Below are positions 1 through 5,880 of a stretch of DNA of 10,113 nucleotides, piece by piece. The stretch is from the NCBI GenBank assembly GCA_023416545.1, contig JAEZHO010000211.1, positions 1-10,113 of the forward strand. Reading direction: 5' to 3'. This DNA comes from Pseudomonadota bacterium. GTDB taxonomy: Bacteria; Pseudomonadota; Alphaproteobacteria; Rhizobiales; Rhizobiaceae. The notes beneath the pieces were generated by a model. It was not told the DNA's origin, searched no databases, and saw nothing but the letters and a program-made list of their open reading frames with translations. Both the position numbers and the translations under genes were made by a program. How positions within the stretch are numbered: the stretch's first letter is position 1; every line of letters starts with the position of its first letter.

Positions 1-668
1 CGCTGGCCGTGAAGCTCGAGGATGCGGCTCTCCGCAAAGCCACCGCGGATAGCGTCCCGGAAGGCGGCACGCGACGCGCCGCCCGCTTCGGCCAGGATCA
101 TCGCCTCGGCGACTGCCCCGATGGTCACTGCGACGATCTGCTGGTTGGCGAGCTTGCAGATCTGACCGGCGCCGCTCGGGCCGACATGCGTGACGCGACC
201 GAGGGCGGAGAAGACGTCAGCCAGTGCCGCGACATCGGCGGCATCGCCTCCGGCCATGATGGCAAGGGTGCCTGCGGCAGCGCCGGCGGTCCCGCCCGAG
301 ACCGGAGCGTCGAGGCTTCGGATACCCCGCTCGGCGAGCAGGCGGGCGTTTTCCTTCGCAATCGGCGGAGCGATTGAGCTGCAATCCACAAAGATCGCGC
401 TCTTGCCCATGGCGTCGGCCACGCCCTTCTCGAACAGCACTTCGGCAACGGCCGCGCCATTGGTCAACATGGCGAAGACAACGCCGGCGTCCGCAACGGC
501 CTCGGCGGCGGAGTTTGCCTGCCGCGCGCCGTCGGCGACGAGCGGCGCGGCCTTTGCGGCGTCCCGGTTCCAGACGGTGACCGGGAAGCCTGCCTTCAGG
601 AGGCAACGGACCATGGGCGCCCCCATGAGGCCCGTTCCGAGAAATGCGATCCTCTTCTTCGCCGTCAT
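1..668 (-). CDS. Beta-hydroxyacid dehydrogenase (3-hydroxyisobutyrate dehydrogenase / GarR type), 3' end cut by window edge
   Basis: This frame is open from the ATG at 668 to the window edge, so the N-terminal 222 residues are visible of a family usually about 290-300 long. Residues 1-160 form a Rossmann domain with the dinucleotide loop GTGLMG (11-16). The family substrate motif DAPVSGG lies at 120-126, and the catalytic lysine is K172 in GAGQICKLANQ (167-176), so the visible part looks intact. Family members oxidise or reduce 3-hydroxy acids with NAD(P): tartronate semialdehyde reductase, L-threonate dehydrogenase, 3-hydroxyisobutyrate dehydrogenase. The KLANQ stretch and the following AIRGGFAES look closer to tartronate-semialdehyde-reductase-like proteins than to E. 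coli-type L-threonate dehydrogenase, as I recall those sequences. The substrate is therefore left open. Its ATG overlaps the denD stop (ATGA, 668-665), so the two are translationally coupled. A GGGAGG ribosome site sits 9 bases upstream, inside the denD end. Confidence 0.9.
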   Translation of the reverse strand, partial: MTAKKRIAFLGTGLMGAPMVRCLLKAGFPVTVWNRDAAKAAPLVADGARQANSAAEAVADAGVVFAMLTNGAAVAEVLFEKGVADAMGKSAIFVDCSSIAPPIAKENARLLAERGIRSLDAPVSGGTAGAAAGTLAIMAGGDAADVAALADVFSALGRVTHVGPSGAGQICKLANQQIVAVTIGAVAEAMILAEAGGASRAAFRDAIRGGFAESRILELHGQ

Positions 669-1651
669 GGCAGCTTGCCTCCCAGTTCATCGTCGATGTG
701 AGCGCGGATGATTTCGTCGAAGGACGTTTCGGCGGTGAACCCGAGTTCCCGCGCCCGCTTTGCCTCGAAGCCCGGCGCCCAGCCGGCGACCATTTTCATG
801 ATCATCTCATCCGGCTCCCGGCGGATAAGGGCGACCGCCTTGTCGCCCGCGACGCGGCGGAGCGCCTCGATCTGTTCACCCACCGTGGCGCTGAGGCCCG
901 GCATGGAGAGGTTCCGGCGCGGCCCGACCTTGTCGAGGTCGATCGTTGCGCCATGGATGAGGAAGCCGACCGCGGAGCGCGGGGACGTGTGCCAGTGGCG
1001 GACATCCTCGGACACGGGCAGAACGGCTTCCTGCCCGACCAGCGGCTCGCGCAGGATGTTGGAGAAGAAGCCGGAGGCAGCCTTGTTCGGCTTGCCGGGG
1101 CGGATGCAGATCGTCGGGAGGCGAATGCCGATGCCGTCGAAGAAACCGCGACGGCTGTAATCGGACAGCAGCAGTTCGCAGATAGCCTTCTGGGTGCCGT
1201 AGCTCGTCAGGGGCGTAAGGTGGAACTCGTCCGGGATCGGGAAGGGCAGAGGTGCGCCCACGACGGCGATCGAGGACGTGAAGACGACACGCGGCCTGTA
1301 GCCGTCCTCGTTGTGCGCCAGACGGATCGCGTCGAAGAGATAGCGGGTTCCGTCGAGGTTGATGCGGTAACCCTTGTCGAAGTCGAGTTCGGCTTCACCG
1401 GACACGATGGCGGCCAGGTGAAAGATGACGTCCGGGCGATCGACAATCAGCTTTTCGGCTTCTCCGGTCGCAGACAGATCGCTCTCCAGTGCATCCACGA
1501 CGCCGGAGAAGCCGGCCGGTGCTTCGGGCTTCACCACATCGACGAGCGTCAGCCTTTCGACCGGCTTGCCGCCGAGTGCCTTTTCGGAGACCAGCCGCTG
1601 CGTGAGCTTGCGGCCGACCATGCCGGCCGCGCCGATGATGAGAATGTGCAT
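665..1651 (-). CDS. denD: D-erythronate dehydrogenase-like NAD-dependent epimerase/dehydratase (SDR)
   Basis: This is a 328-residue extended short-chain dehydrogenase. The NAD-binding glycine motif GAAGMVG is at 7-13, an acidic residue (D38) ends the second strand, HLAA lies at 78-81, SS at 126-127, and the catalytic pair Y151/K155 is in SYGTQK. Length and the overall pattern (RHWHTSPRSAVGF at 218-230, SMPGLSATVGEQ at 249-260) match the DenD family, which oxidises D-erythronate at C2 to 2-oxo-tetronate. In characterised pathways the isomerase OtnI, kinase OtnK and decarboxylase OtnC then give dihydroxyacetone phosphate. None of those three is visible here; they could lie left of the window. 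I chose the ATG at 1651 because the glycine loop follows it directly and AGGAGG (1661-1666) is 9 bases upstream; the frame extends to a GTG at 1702 without family sequence. It is the first gene of a minus-strand operon, divergent from the FAD dehydrogenase. The enzyme family is well supported; substrate specificity is by homology. Confidence 0.88.
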   Translation of the reverse strand: MHILIIGAAGMVGRKLTQRLVSEKALGGKPVERLTLVDVVKPEAPAGFSGVVDALESDLSATGEAEKLIVDRPDVIFHLAAIVSGEAELDFDKGYRINLDGTRYLFDAIRLAHNEDGYRPRVVFTSSIAVVGAPLPFPIPDEFHLTPLTSYGTQKAICELLLSDYSRRGFFDGIGIRLPTICIRPGKPNKAASGFFSNILREPLVGQEAVLPVSEDVRHWHTSPRSAVGFLIHGATIDLDKVGPRRNLSMPGLSATVGEQIEALRRVAGDKAVALIRREPDEMIMKMVAGWAPGFEAKRARELGFTAETSFDEIIRAHIDDELGGKLP

Positions 1652-1660
1652 GAATGCGTT

Positions 1661-1673
1661 CCTCCTGGGGAGG
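1661..1673 (-). promoter_or_regulatory. denD ribosome binding site inside a short GC hairpin
   Basis: On the denD mRNA the sequence CCUCC-CCA-GGAGG precedes the start codon. The GGAGG half is the core of the AGGAGG Shine-Dalgarno site, 9 bases from the ATG at 1651, and it can pair perfectly with the CCUCC half through a 3-base loop. The site fixes the start at 1651. Pairing of the Shine-Dalgarno could lower translation, but this is inference from complementarity only. Confidence 0.55.
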
Positions 1674-1712
1674 CGCCATTGCCGGGAGGCCAGGGACGCC
1701 ACAAAATCTAGC

Positions 1713-1740
1713 TTGTAAGGTTGTCTGATAACTTTATATG
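1713..1740 (+). promoter_or_regulatory. Possible promoter for the FAD dehydrogenase-gntR operon
   Basis: TTGTAA (1713-1718) and TATATG (1735-1740), separated by 16 bases, each match 4 of 6 bases of the sigma-70 consensus. A transcript from here would have a leader of about 80 bases before the ATG at 1827. The candidate operator lies between the hexamers. The assignment is weak: it rests on two partial hexamers, though this is the most AT-rich part of the intergenic region. Confidence 0.3.
1720..1732. promoter_or_regulatory. Candidate GntR/FadR-family operator in the denD/FAD-dehydrogenase divergent region
   Basis: GTTGTCTGATAAC is an imperfect palindrome (outer GTT/AAC, inner TC/GA). Its reverse complement, GTTATCAGACAAC, shares TTRTCAGACAWC with the element upstream of the FAH gene (10 of 12 bases identical). 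Short palindromes with GT/AC-containing arms are typical targets of FCD-type GntR regulators, and such a regulator is encoded at 3302-4015. The site falls between the -35-like and -10-like hexamers of a possible plus-strand promoter, where a bound repressor would block polymerase. It could also affect denD on the other strand. Confidence 0.5.
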
Positions 1741-1826
1741 GTCGCCTTGAAAACTGTTATTTCCATGCCAGTCCGGTGTCGGTCCCTGATTGTTCCCCAC
1801 TGGCCAGGCAGAGGCACGAGGGGCAC

Positions 1827-3272
1827 ATGACCAAGGACGCAACCGCTTATATTTCCGAGTGGCGGGAAAAGCTGCGAATTTCGCTGGGAGACGACATCGT
1901 CCTCACCGAAAGCGACCAGATGCTGTCCTATTGCCGCGATTGGCATGGCGACGTGACCAGCAACGCGGTGGCCGTGCTGCGGCCCCGCTCGACCGAGCAG
2001 GTCGCGCAGGCGGTCAGGACGTGCCGCGAGCTTGGCCTTTCGATCGTGCCGCAGGGGGGCAATACCGGTCTCGTTCTCGGGGCGACGCCGGACCCCGATA
2101 CGAACCAGGTGGTTCTGAGCCTGGAACGAATGAACAGGATACGCCAGATCGATGCCGACGACTTTTCGGCGGTGGTCGAGGCAGGCTGCATCCTGTCCGA
2201 ACTCAAGGACGCCGTGGCCGAAGAGGGCATGTTCTTCCCGTTGGCGCTCGGCGCCCAGGGCACCTGCCGCATAGGCGGCAACGTTTCCACCAATGCCGGC
2301 GGCATCAACGTACTGCGATACGGGATGACGCGCGAGCTGATCTTCGGCCTTGAAGTTGTCCTGCCGGACGGCAGCATTCTCGACGGATTGTCGACGCTGC
2401 GAAAGGACAATCGCGGGATCGACCTGAAGCAGCTGTTCATCGGCGCCGAGGGCACCCTGGGCATCATCACGGCTGTCGCTGTGAAGCTTACGCCCTATCC
2501 GGACCAGGTGGCGACGGCGCTTCTCGGGCTTGCCTCGCTCGACGATGCCATCAAGCTGTTCCGCCAGGCGCGCCGTGACTGCTGTGACCTGATGTCGGCC
2601 TTCGAGTTCATGCCGCCGCTTGCCTTCACGCTGGCGAAGGAAGCCATGCCCGACCTGCCCATCCCGATCGCGGCCGACTATCCCGCCTATGTCCTGATGG
2701 AGATTTCCGGTTCCGGGCTCGTCGATATCGAAGACCTGATGGGTCGCTTCCTGGAGACAGCGATGGAAGAAGGCATCGTGCTGGATGGAACGATAGCGGC
2801 GTCGCAGGCCCAGGCGCGCAACCTTTGGCTGATCCGCGAAGGCATGAACGAGGGGCAGGCCAAGCGCGGCATGCACCTTCGTACCGACGTGTCCGTCAAG
2901 CTGTCCCAACTTGCGGATTTCGTCGTCGAAGCCGAAAAGGCCGTCGGAGAAGCGGCGCAGGGATCGACCTGCGTCTCCTATGGCCATGTCGGGGACGGCA
3001 ATGTCCACCTGAACGTCCTGCCGGCGCCGGAGGCCACGCCGGAGAAACGGATCGAGCAGATCTACAAGGCGAAGAACGCGATCAATGCCGTTCTCGACCG
3101 CTACCAGGGCAGCATCAGCGCCGAGCACGGCATCGGTCGCCTGAAGCGCGCGGACTTCGAAGCCCGGCTTTCCCCGGTGCGGCGGAACCTGCTGGTCGCC
3201 CTGAGGCAGGCGATCGACCCGGGAATGATCATGAATCCGGGCTGCCAATTGAAATTTCCCGCGGACTCGTAG
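1827..3272 (+). CDS. FAD-binding D-2-hydroxyacid dehydrogenase (D-lactate / D-2-hydroxyglutarate / glycolate oxidase GlcD family)
   Basis: This 481-residue flavoprotein belongs to the VAO/PCMH superfamily. The FAD-binding half (about 45-225) carries PQGGNTG at 75-81 for the pyrophosphate, GGNVSTNAGG at 150-159 and IGAEGTLGIIT at 205-215. The C-terminal FAD-oxidase domain has the substrate-region motif DVSV (354-357), the histidine pair in GHVGDGNVHLNV (H387, H394) and the EHGIG box (433-437), which supply metal or active-site ligands in D-2-hydroxyglutarate and D-lactate dehydrogenases. These enzymes oxidise a D-2-hydroxy acid to the 2-oxo acid and pass electrons to a carrier; there is no signal peptide, so it is cytoplasmic or peripheral. 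The exact acid cannot be read from the sequence. I chose the ATG at 1827 (GAGGGG just upstream); the frame extends to a GTG at 1776 without family sequence. It starts a plus-strand operon with the GntR gene 29 bases downstream. Confidence 0.9.
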   Translation: MTKDATAYISEWREKLRISLGDDIVLTESDQMLSYCRDWHGDVTSNAVAVLRPRSTEQVAQAVRTCRELGLSIVPQGGNTGLVLGATPDPDTNQVVLSLERMNRIRQIDADDFSAVVEAGCILSELKDAVAEEGMFFPLALGAQGTCRIGGNVSTNAGGINVLRYGMTRELIFGLEVVLPDGSILDGLSTLRKDNRGIDLKQLFIGAEGTLGIITAVAVKLTPYPDQVATALLGLASLDDAIKLFRQARRDCCDLMSAFEFMPPLAFTLAKEAMPDLPIPIAADYPAYVLMEISGSGLVDIEDLMGRFLETAMEEGIVLDGTIAASQAQARNLWLIREGMNEGQAKRGMHLRTDVSVKLSQLADFVVEAEKAVGEAAQGSTCVSYGHVGDGNVHLNVLPAPEATPEKRIEQIYKAKNAINAVLDRYQGSISAEHGIGRLKRADFEARLSPVRRNLLVALRQAIDPGMIMNPGCQLKFPADS

Positions 3273-3290
3273 AATTAGGAGGATGCCAAG

Positions 3291-3296
3291 GGAGGG
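3291..3296 (+). promoter_or_regulatory. Ribosome binding site setting the gntR GTG start
   Basis: GGAGGG lies 5 bases before the GTG at 3302. No ATG in this frame gives a complete winged-helix domain, so the site and the domain boundary together decide the start. An earlier AGGAGG (3278-3283) directly abuts an out-of-frame ATG and is not useful for this gene. Confidence 0.6.
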
Positions 3297-3301
3297 CGGA
3301 C

Positions 3302-4015
3302 GTGGCTGTTGCCGACTTTAACCAGATCAGACGAAGTGAGCATCTGCCGGCGCGGATCGCCGGCCAGATCGGACGCGAAATCCTGGAGGGGCGCATCGCG
3401 CCCGGCGACAAGCTTCCAACCGAGCATCTCCTTGCCAAGACTTTCGGCGTCAGCCGGTCGGTCGTGCGGGAGGCTATCGCCCAGTTGCGGAACGAGGGCC
3501 TGGTGGAGACGAGGCAGGGTGTCGGTGCCTTTGCCACGGAGTTCGCCCAGCGGCAGTCATTGAGGATCGAGCAGGGCGATCTCAATGATCGCGAAGCTTT
3601 CAAGAACCTCTACCAGCTGCGTATTCCGCTCGAGATCGAGGCGGCCGGGCTGGCGGCGCTCCACCATACGGAGGAGGACATTGCGCGCCTCGATGAAACG
3701 CTGGAGCAGATGACCGGGGCGGAGAAATGGACCGAGCAGGGGATCGTGGCAGATCTCGCTTTCCACCGGGTCCTCGCCGCTGCAACCCAGAATGAATACT
3801 TCCCCCTCTTCATCGGGTTCATTGCCGAACGGATCAGCCTGGCGATCAACGCGGCCCGCGCGAAAGCGGTGCTCGAGGAGATTGTCGAGGTCACCATCGC
3901 CGAGCATGTGGCTATCCGGGATGCCATTGTTGGCGGGGATCCCGGGAGGGCCCGCGCTGCCATGCGGCAGCATCTCGTCAAGGCGGCCGGGCGGCTCGAT
4001 CTCACCCTCGAGTGA
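3302..4015 (+). CDS. GntR-family transcriptional regulator, FadR subfamily (FCD domain)
   Basis: This is a 237-residue one-component regulator. Residues about 15-80 form the winged helix-turn-helix, with the family signature from GDKLPTEHLLAKTFGVSRS through VVREAIAQLRNEGLV and the wing RQGVGAF at 71-77. Residues about 95-230 form the all-helical FCD ligand domain with the usual metal-binding set D151, H155, H202 and H224, so it probably binds a carboxylate or sugar-acid ligand through a divalent metal. FCD regulators are most often repressors released by the pathway substrate. The start is a GTG at 3302. It sits 29 bases after the FAD dehydrogenase, most likely on the same transcript, and 149 bases before the FAH-TRAP operon. 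Matching palindromes in front of both operons suggest that it regulates itself and the transport operon. The family is clear; ligand and sites are inference. Confidence 0.93.
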   Translation: MAVADFNQIRRSEHLPARIAGQIGREILEGRIAPGDKLPTEHLLAKTFGVSRSVVREAIAQLRNEGLVETRQGVGAFATEFAQRQSLRIEQGDLNDREAFKNLYQLRIPLEIEAAGLAALHHTEEDIARLDETLEQMTGAEKWTEQGIVADLAFHRVLAAATQNEYFPLFIGFIAERISLAINAARAKAVLEEIVEVTIAEHVAIRDAIVGGDPGRARAAMRQHLVKAAGRLDLTLE

Positions 4016-4063
4016 TTGAGCATTTCCCTCCGGTTTACCGAGTTTTCCCCGCAAGGAGGCAGG

Positions 4064-4093
4064 GTGACTGGACAGGGCGAAAAAGTCATACTA
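4064..4093 (+). promoter_or_regulatory. Possible promoter for the FAH-TRAP operon
   Basis: GTGACT (4064-4069) and CATACT (4088-4093), 18 bases apart, each match 4 of 6 bases of the sigma-70 consensus. Transcription would begin near 4100, placing the 19-bp inverted repeat at 4108-4126 just downstream of the start, a common repressor position. Support is limited to this spacing and to the 149-base gap after gntR, which leaves room for a separate promoter. Confidence 0.3.
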
Positions 4094-4107
4094 GAAACCG
4101 CCGATCT

Positions 4108-4126
4108 TGTCAGACATCCTGACAAT
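4108..4126. promoter_or_regulatory. Perfect 19-bp inverted repeat, candidate operator for the local GntR regulator
   Basis: TTGTCAGACATCCTGACAA has perfect 7-base arms (TTGTCAG / CTGACAA) around ACATC. Nested in it, TGTCAGACA is itself a small palindrome, and TTGTCAGACATC matches 10 of 12 bases of the reverse complement of the element at 1720-1732. It lies in the only sizeable gap between gntR and the FAH-TRAP operon. The symmetry and the recurrence at a second promoter region of the same locus make it the best operator candidate in the window; no binding data exist here. Confidence 0.6.
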
Positions 4127-4150
4127 CAGGGAGATTTCGCATTTCCCGCC

Positions 4151-4157
4151 AAGGAGG
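4151..4157 (+). promoter_or_regulatory. Strong ribosome binding site selecting the GTG start of the FAH gene
   Basis: AAGGAGG stands 7 bases before GTG 4165, 4 bases before TTG 4162 and 22 bases before ATG 4180, all in one frame. The spacing favours GTG 4165; TTG is too close and a less common start, and the ATG is too far. Confidence 0.6.
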
Positions 4158-4164
4158 AAATTTG

Positions 4165-5325
4165 GTGAAGATCGAGACCATGTTGCGCGCGCAATCTATC
4201 TTGCCGCAAGACGCAGATGATGCCCTGCTCGTTGGCCGCGTCTGGTCCAAGGAAGCCGGTGGCCCCTGCCCCGTTCTCTACAGGTCGGGCAGCATTCTCG
4301 ATCTTACCCCGCTGGCGCCGACGATCTCCGCACTACTTGAGCGAGAAGGGCTGGCCAGCACGCTTCGTGCCGCCACGGATCTCAAGGCACTCGGGACGCT
4401 GGACCAGTTCCTGGACGGGTCGGCGGGCGAGCTGCTTGCCCCGACCGACCTGCAGGCGGTAAAGGCTGCCGGCGTTACTTTTGCCGACAGCATGCTGGAG
4501 CGCGTGATCGAGGAACAAGCCAAGGGCGATCCTCTCCGTGCACAGGAAATCCGCGGCCGACTGGCGCCTGTTCTGGGCGACAACCTGAAGGGTCTCGTTG
4601 CCGGCTCCGCCAAGGCCGCCGAGGTCAAGACGTTGCTCCAGGAACTCGGGCTCTGGTCACAGTATCTGGAAGTCGGCATCGGTCCGGATGCCGAGATCTT
4701 CACCAAGGCGCAGCCCATGTCGTCCGTCGGTTGTGGGGCGACCATCGGCATCCATCCGAAATCGGACTGGAACAATCCCGAGCCGGAAGTTGTCCTTGCG
4801 GTTACCTCGACCGGCAGGATCGTCGGTGCGACGCTCGGCAACGATGTCAACCTGCGCGATTTCGAAGGGCGTTCCGCACTGTTGCTCAGCAAGGCGAAGG
4901 ACAACAACGCGTCCTGCGCGCTCGGTCCGTTCATCCGCCTGTTCGATGGCAGCTTTACCCTGGACGACGTGAAGGGTGCGGAGATCGCGCTGAACGTCGA
5001 GGGTGCCGACGGTTTCGTCATGACCGGTCTGAGCCCCATGGCTGCGATCAGCCGCAGCGCGGAAGACCTGGTCTCGCAGTTGTTGAACGACAATCACCAG
5101 TATCCGGACGGCGTCGTCATCTTCCTCGGCACGATGTTCGATCCGGTGAAGGATCGCCGCGGCGCGGGCCTCGGTTTCACCCACGAAATCGGTGACCGCG
5201 TCGAAATCTCGACGCCGCGGCTCGGTCGGCTTATAAACTGGGTCGAAACCAGCGATCGGTGCCCGAAGTGGAGCTTCGGCCTGGGTGCGTTGATGAAGAA
5301 CCTGGCCCAGCGTGGGCTCTTGTAA
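4165..5325 (+). CDS. Fumarylacetoacetate hydrolase-fold protein, probable 2-keto-3-deoxy-sugar-acid dehydratase
   Basis: This 386-residue protein has an N-terminal domain (about 1-160) containing VGRVW (23-27) and LTPLAPTISALL (48-59), followed by a FAH catalytic domain (about 165-386). Likely divalent-metal ligands are E206 and E208 in PEPE and D227 in GNDVNLRD; RSALLLSKAKDNN (236-248) follows. The long N-terminal domain and the short spacing between the acidic ligands resemble the XylX/KdaD-type clade, which dehydrates 2-keto-3-deoxy-pentonates to alpha-ketoglutarate semialdehyde, rather than the C-C-cleaving fumarylacetoacetases. That is a comparison from memory. The downstream semialdehyde dehydrogenase is not in this window. 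It is the first gene of an operon with the TRAP transporter; DctQ starts 18 bases after its stop, so it probably acts on a product of the imported compound. The fold is certain; the reaction is probable; the stereoisomer is unknown. Confidence 0.88.
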   Translation: MKIETMLRAQSILPQDADDALLVGRVWSKEAGGPCPVLYRSGSILDLTPLAPTISALLEREGLASTLRAATDLKALGTLDQFLDGSAGELLAPTDLQAVKAAGVTFADSMLERVIEEQAKGDPLRAQEIRGRLAPVLGDNLKGLVAGSAKAAEVKTLLQELGLWSQYLEVGIGPDAEIFTKAQPMSSVGCGATIGIHPKSDWNNPEPEVVLAVTSTGRIVGATLGNDVNLRDFEGRSALLLSKAKDNNASCALGPFIRLFDGSFTLDDVKGAEIALNVEGADGFVMTGLSPMAAISRSAEDLVSQLLNDNHQYPDGVVIFLGTMFDPVKDRRGAGLGFTHEIGDRVEISTPRLGRLINWVETSDRCPKWSFGLGALMKNLAQRGLL

Positions 5326-5343
5326 CCAAACGGGAGGGACACG

Positions 5344-5880
5344 ATGCAAAGGGCGGTCGATCTTTTCTACAAATTCCTTGAACTCCTGTTGATCCTGCTG
5401 CTTTCCGGCATGGCGGTCATGGTGTTCCTCAACGTTGTGCTCCGCTACGGATTCAATTCGGGACTGAACGTTTCCGACGAGTTGTCCCGCTACTTCTTTG
5501 TGTGGCTGACGTTCATCGGCGCTGTCGTTGCGTTTCGCGAGCACTCGCACGTTGGGGTGGAAACCCTGGTCATGCTGTTCGGACGCAAGGGGCGCATCAT
5601 CTGCATGATCCTGTCGAACATCATCATCATCGCGGTTTCGGCAATCTTCTTTTGGGGGACCTGGAAGCAGGCTCCCATCAATGCGAGCATGGTCGCACCA
5701 GTGACGAAACTTCCGATGATCTGGGTGTATGGCGTTGGCTTCTTCACCGGAGCCGGTGTTGTCCTCATCGCCCTTGAACGTCTCGTGCGCCTGCTGACAG
5801 GCCGTGTGACGGAAGAGGAAATTGCCGCCTTTGCTGGCGAGAACATGTCCATCGAGCATCTGGCGGAGCGTTCTCAATGA
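5344..5880 (+). CDS. TRAP transporter small permease subunit (DctQ family)
   Basis: This 178-residue inner-membrane protein has four hydrophobic segments near residues 11-34, 48-66, 86-105 and 124-146. The DctQ signatures are visible: NVVLRY (30-35), then DELSRYFFVWLTFIGAVVAFREHSHVGVE split across 45-73. In tripartite ATP-independent periplasmic (TRAP) transporters this subunit partners the large permease to import organic or sugar acids using a sodium or proton gradient. GGGAGG (5332-5337) precedes the ATG. The stop overlaps the next start by 4 bases (ATGA, 5877-5880), indicating translational coupling and fixed stoichiometry with DctM. The C-terminal tail (about 152-178) is polar and charged. 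Confidence 0.95.
   Translation: MQRAVDLFYKFLELLLILLLSGMAVMVFLNVVLRYGFNSGLNVSDELSRYFFVWLTFIGAVVAFREHSHVGVETLVMLFGRKGRIICMILSNIIIIAVSAIFFWGTWKQAPINASMVAPVTKLPMIWVYGVGFFTGAGVVLIALERLVRLLTGRVTEEEIAAFAGENMSIEHLAERSQ

Noticed and set aside
644..1711. 355-codon plus-strand frame opposite denD
   Set aside because: It is a mirror of the denD reading frame in high-GC DNA; denD has intact SDR motifs and a ribosome site.
1734..3248. 504-codon open frame antisense to the FAD dehydrogenase
   Set aside because: Its translation has no recognisable domain and is rich in R, H, D and G as expected for the reverse of a GC-rich gene; the sense strand has clear family motifs throughout.
2825..3301. Upstream extension of the gntR frame overlapping the FAD dehydrogenase
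   Set aside because: The extension carries no domain, overlaps a well-supported gene in another frame, and the GTG at 3302 with GGAGGG gives the standard regulator length.
3283..3321. Twelve-codon ORF starting at an ATG just after the FAD dehydrogenase stop
   Set aside because: Its AGGAGG abuts the ATG with no spacing, it runs into gntR out of frame, and nothing suggests a leader peptide.
4016..4060. Possible terminator after gntR (CGGT-TT-ACCG followed later by TTTT)
   Set aside because: The stem is four pairs with an impossible two-base loop and the T-run is displaced; not a credible intrinsic terminator.
4657..5877. 406-codon antisense frame spanning the FAH and DctQ genes
   Set aside because: It crosses two well-supported sense genes, has low-complexity charged composition and no start context.
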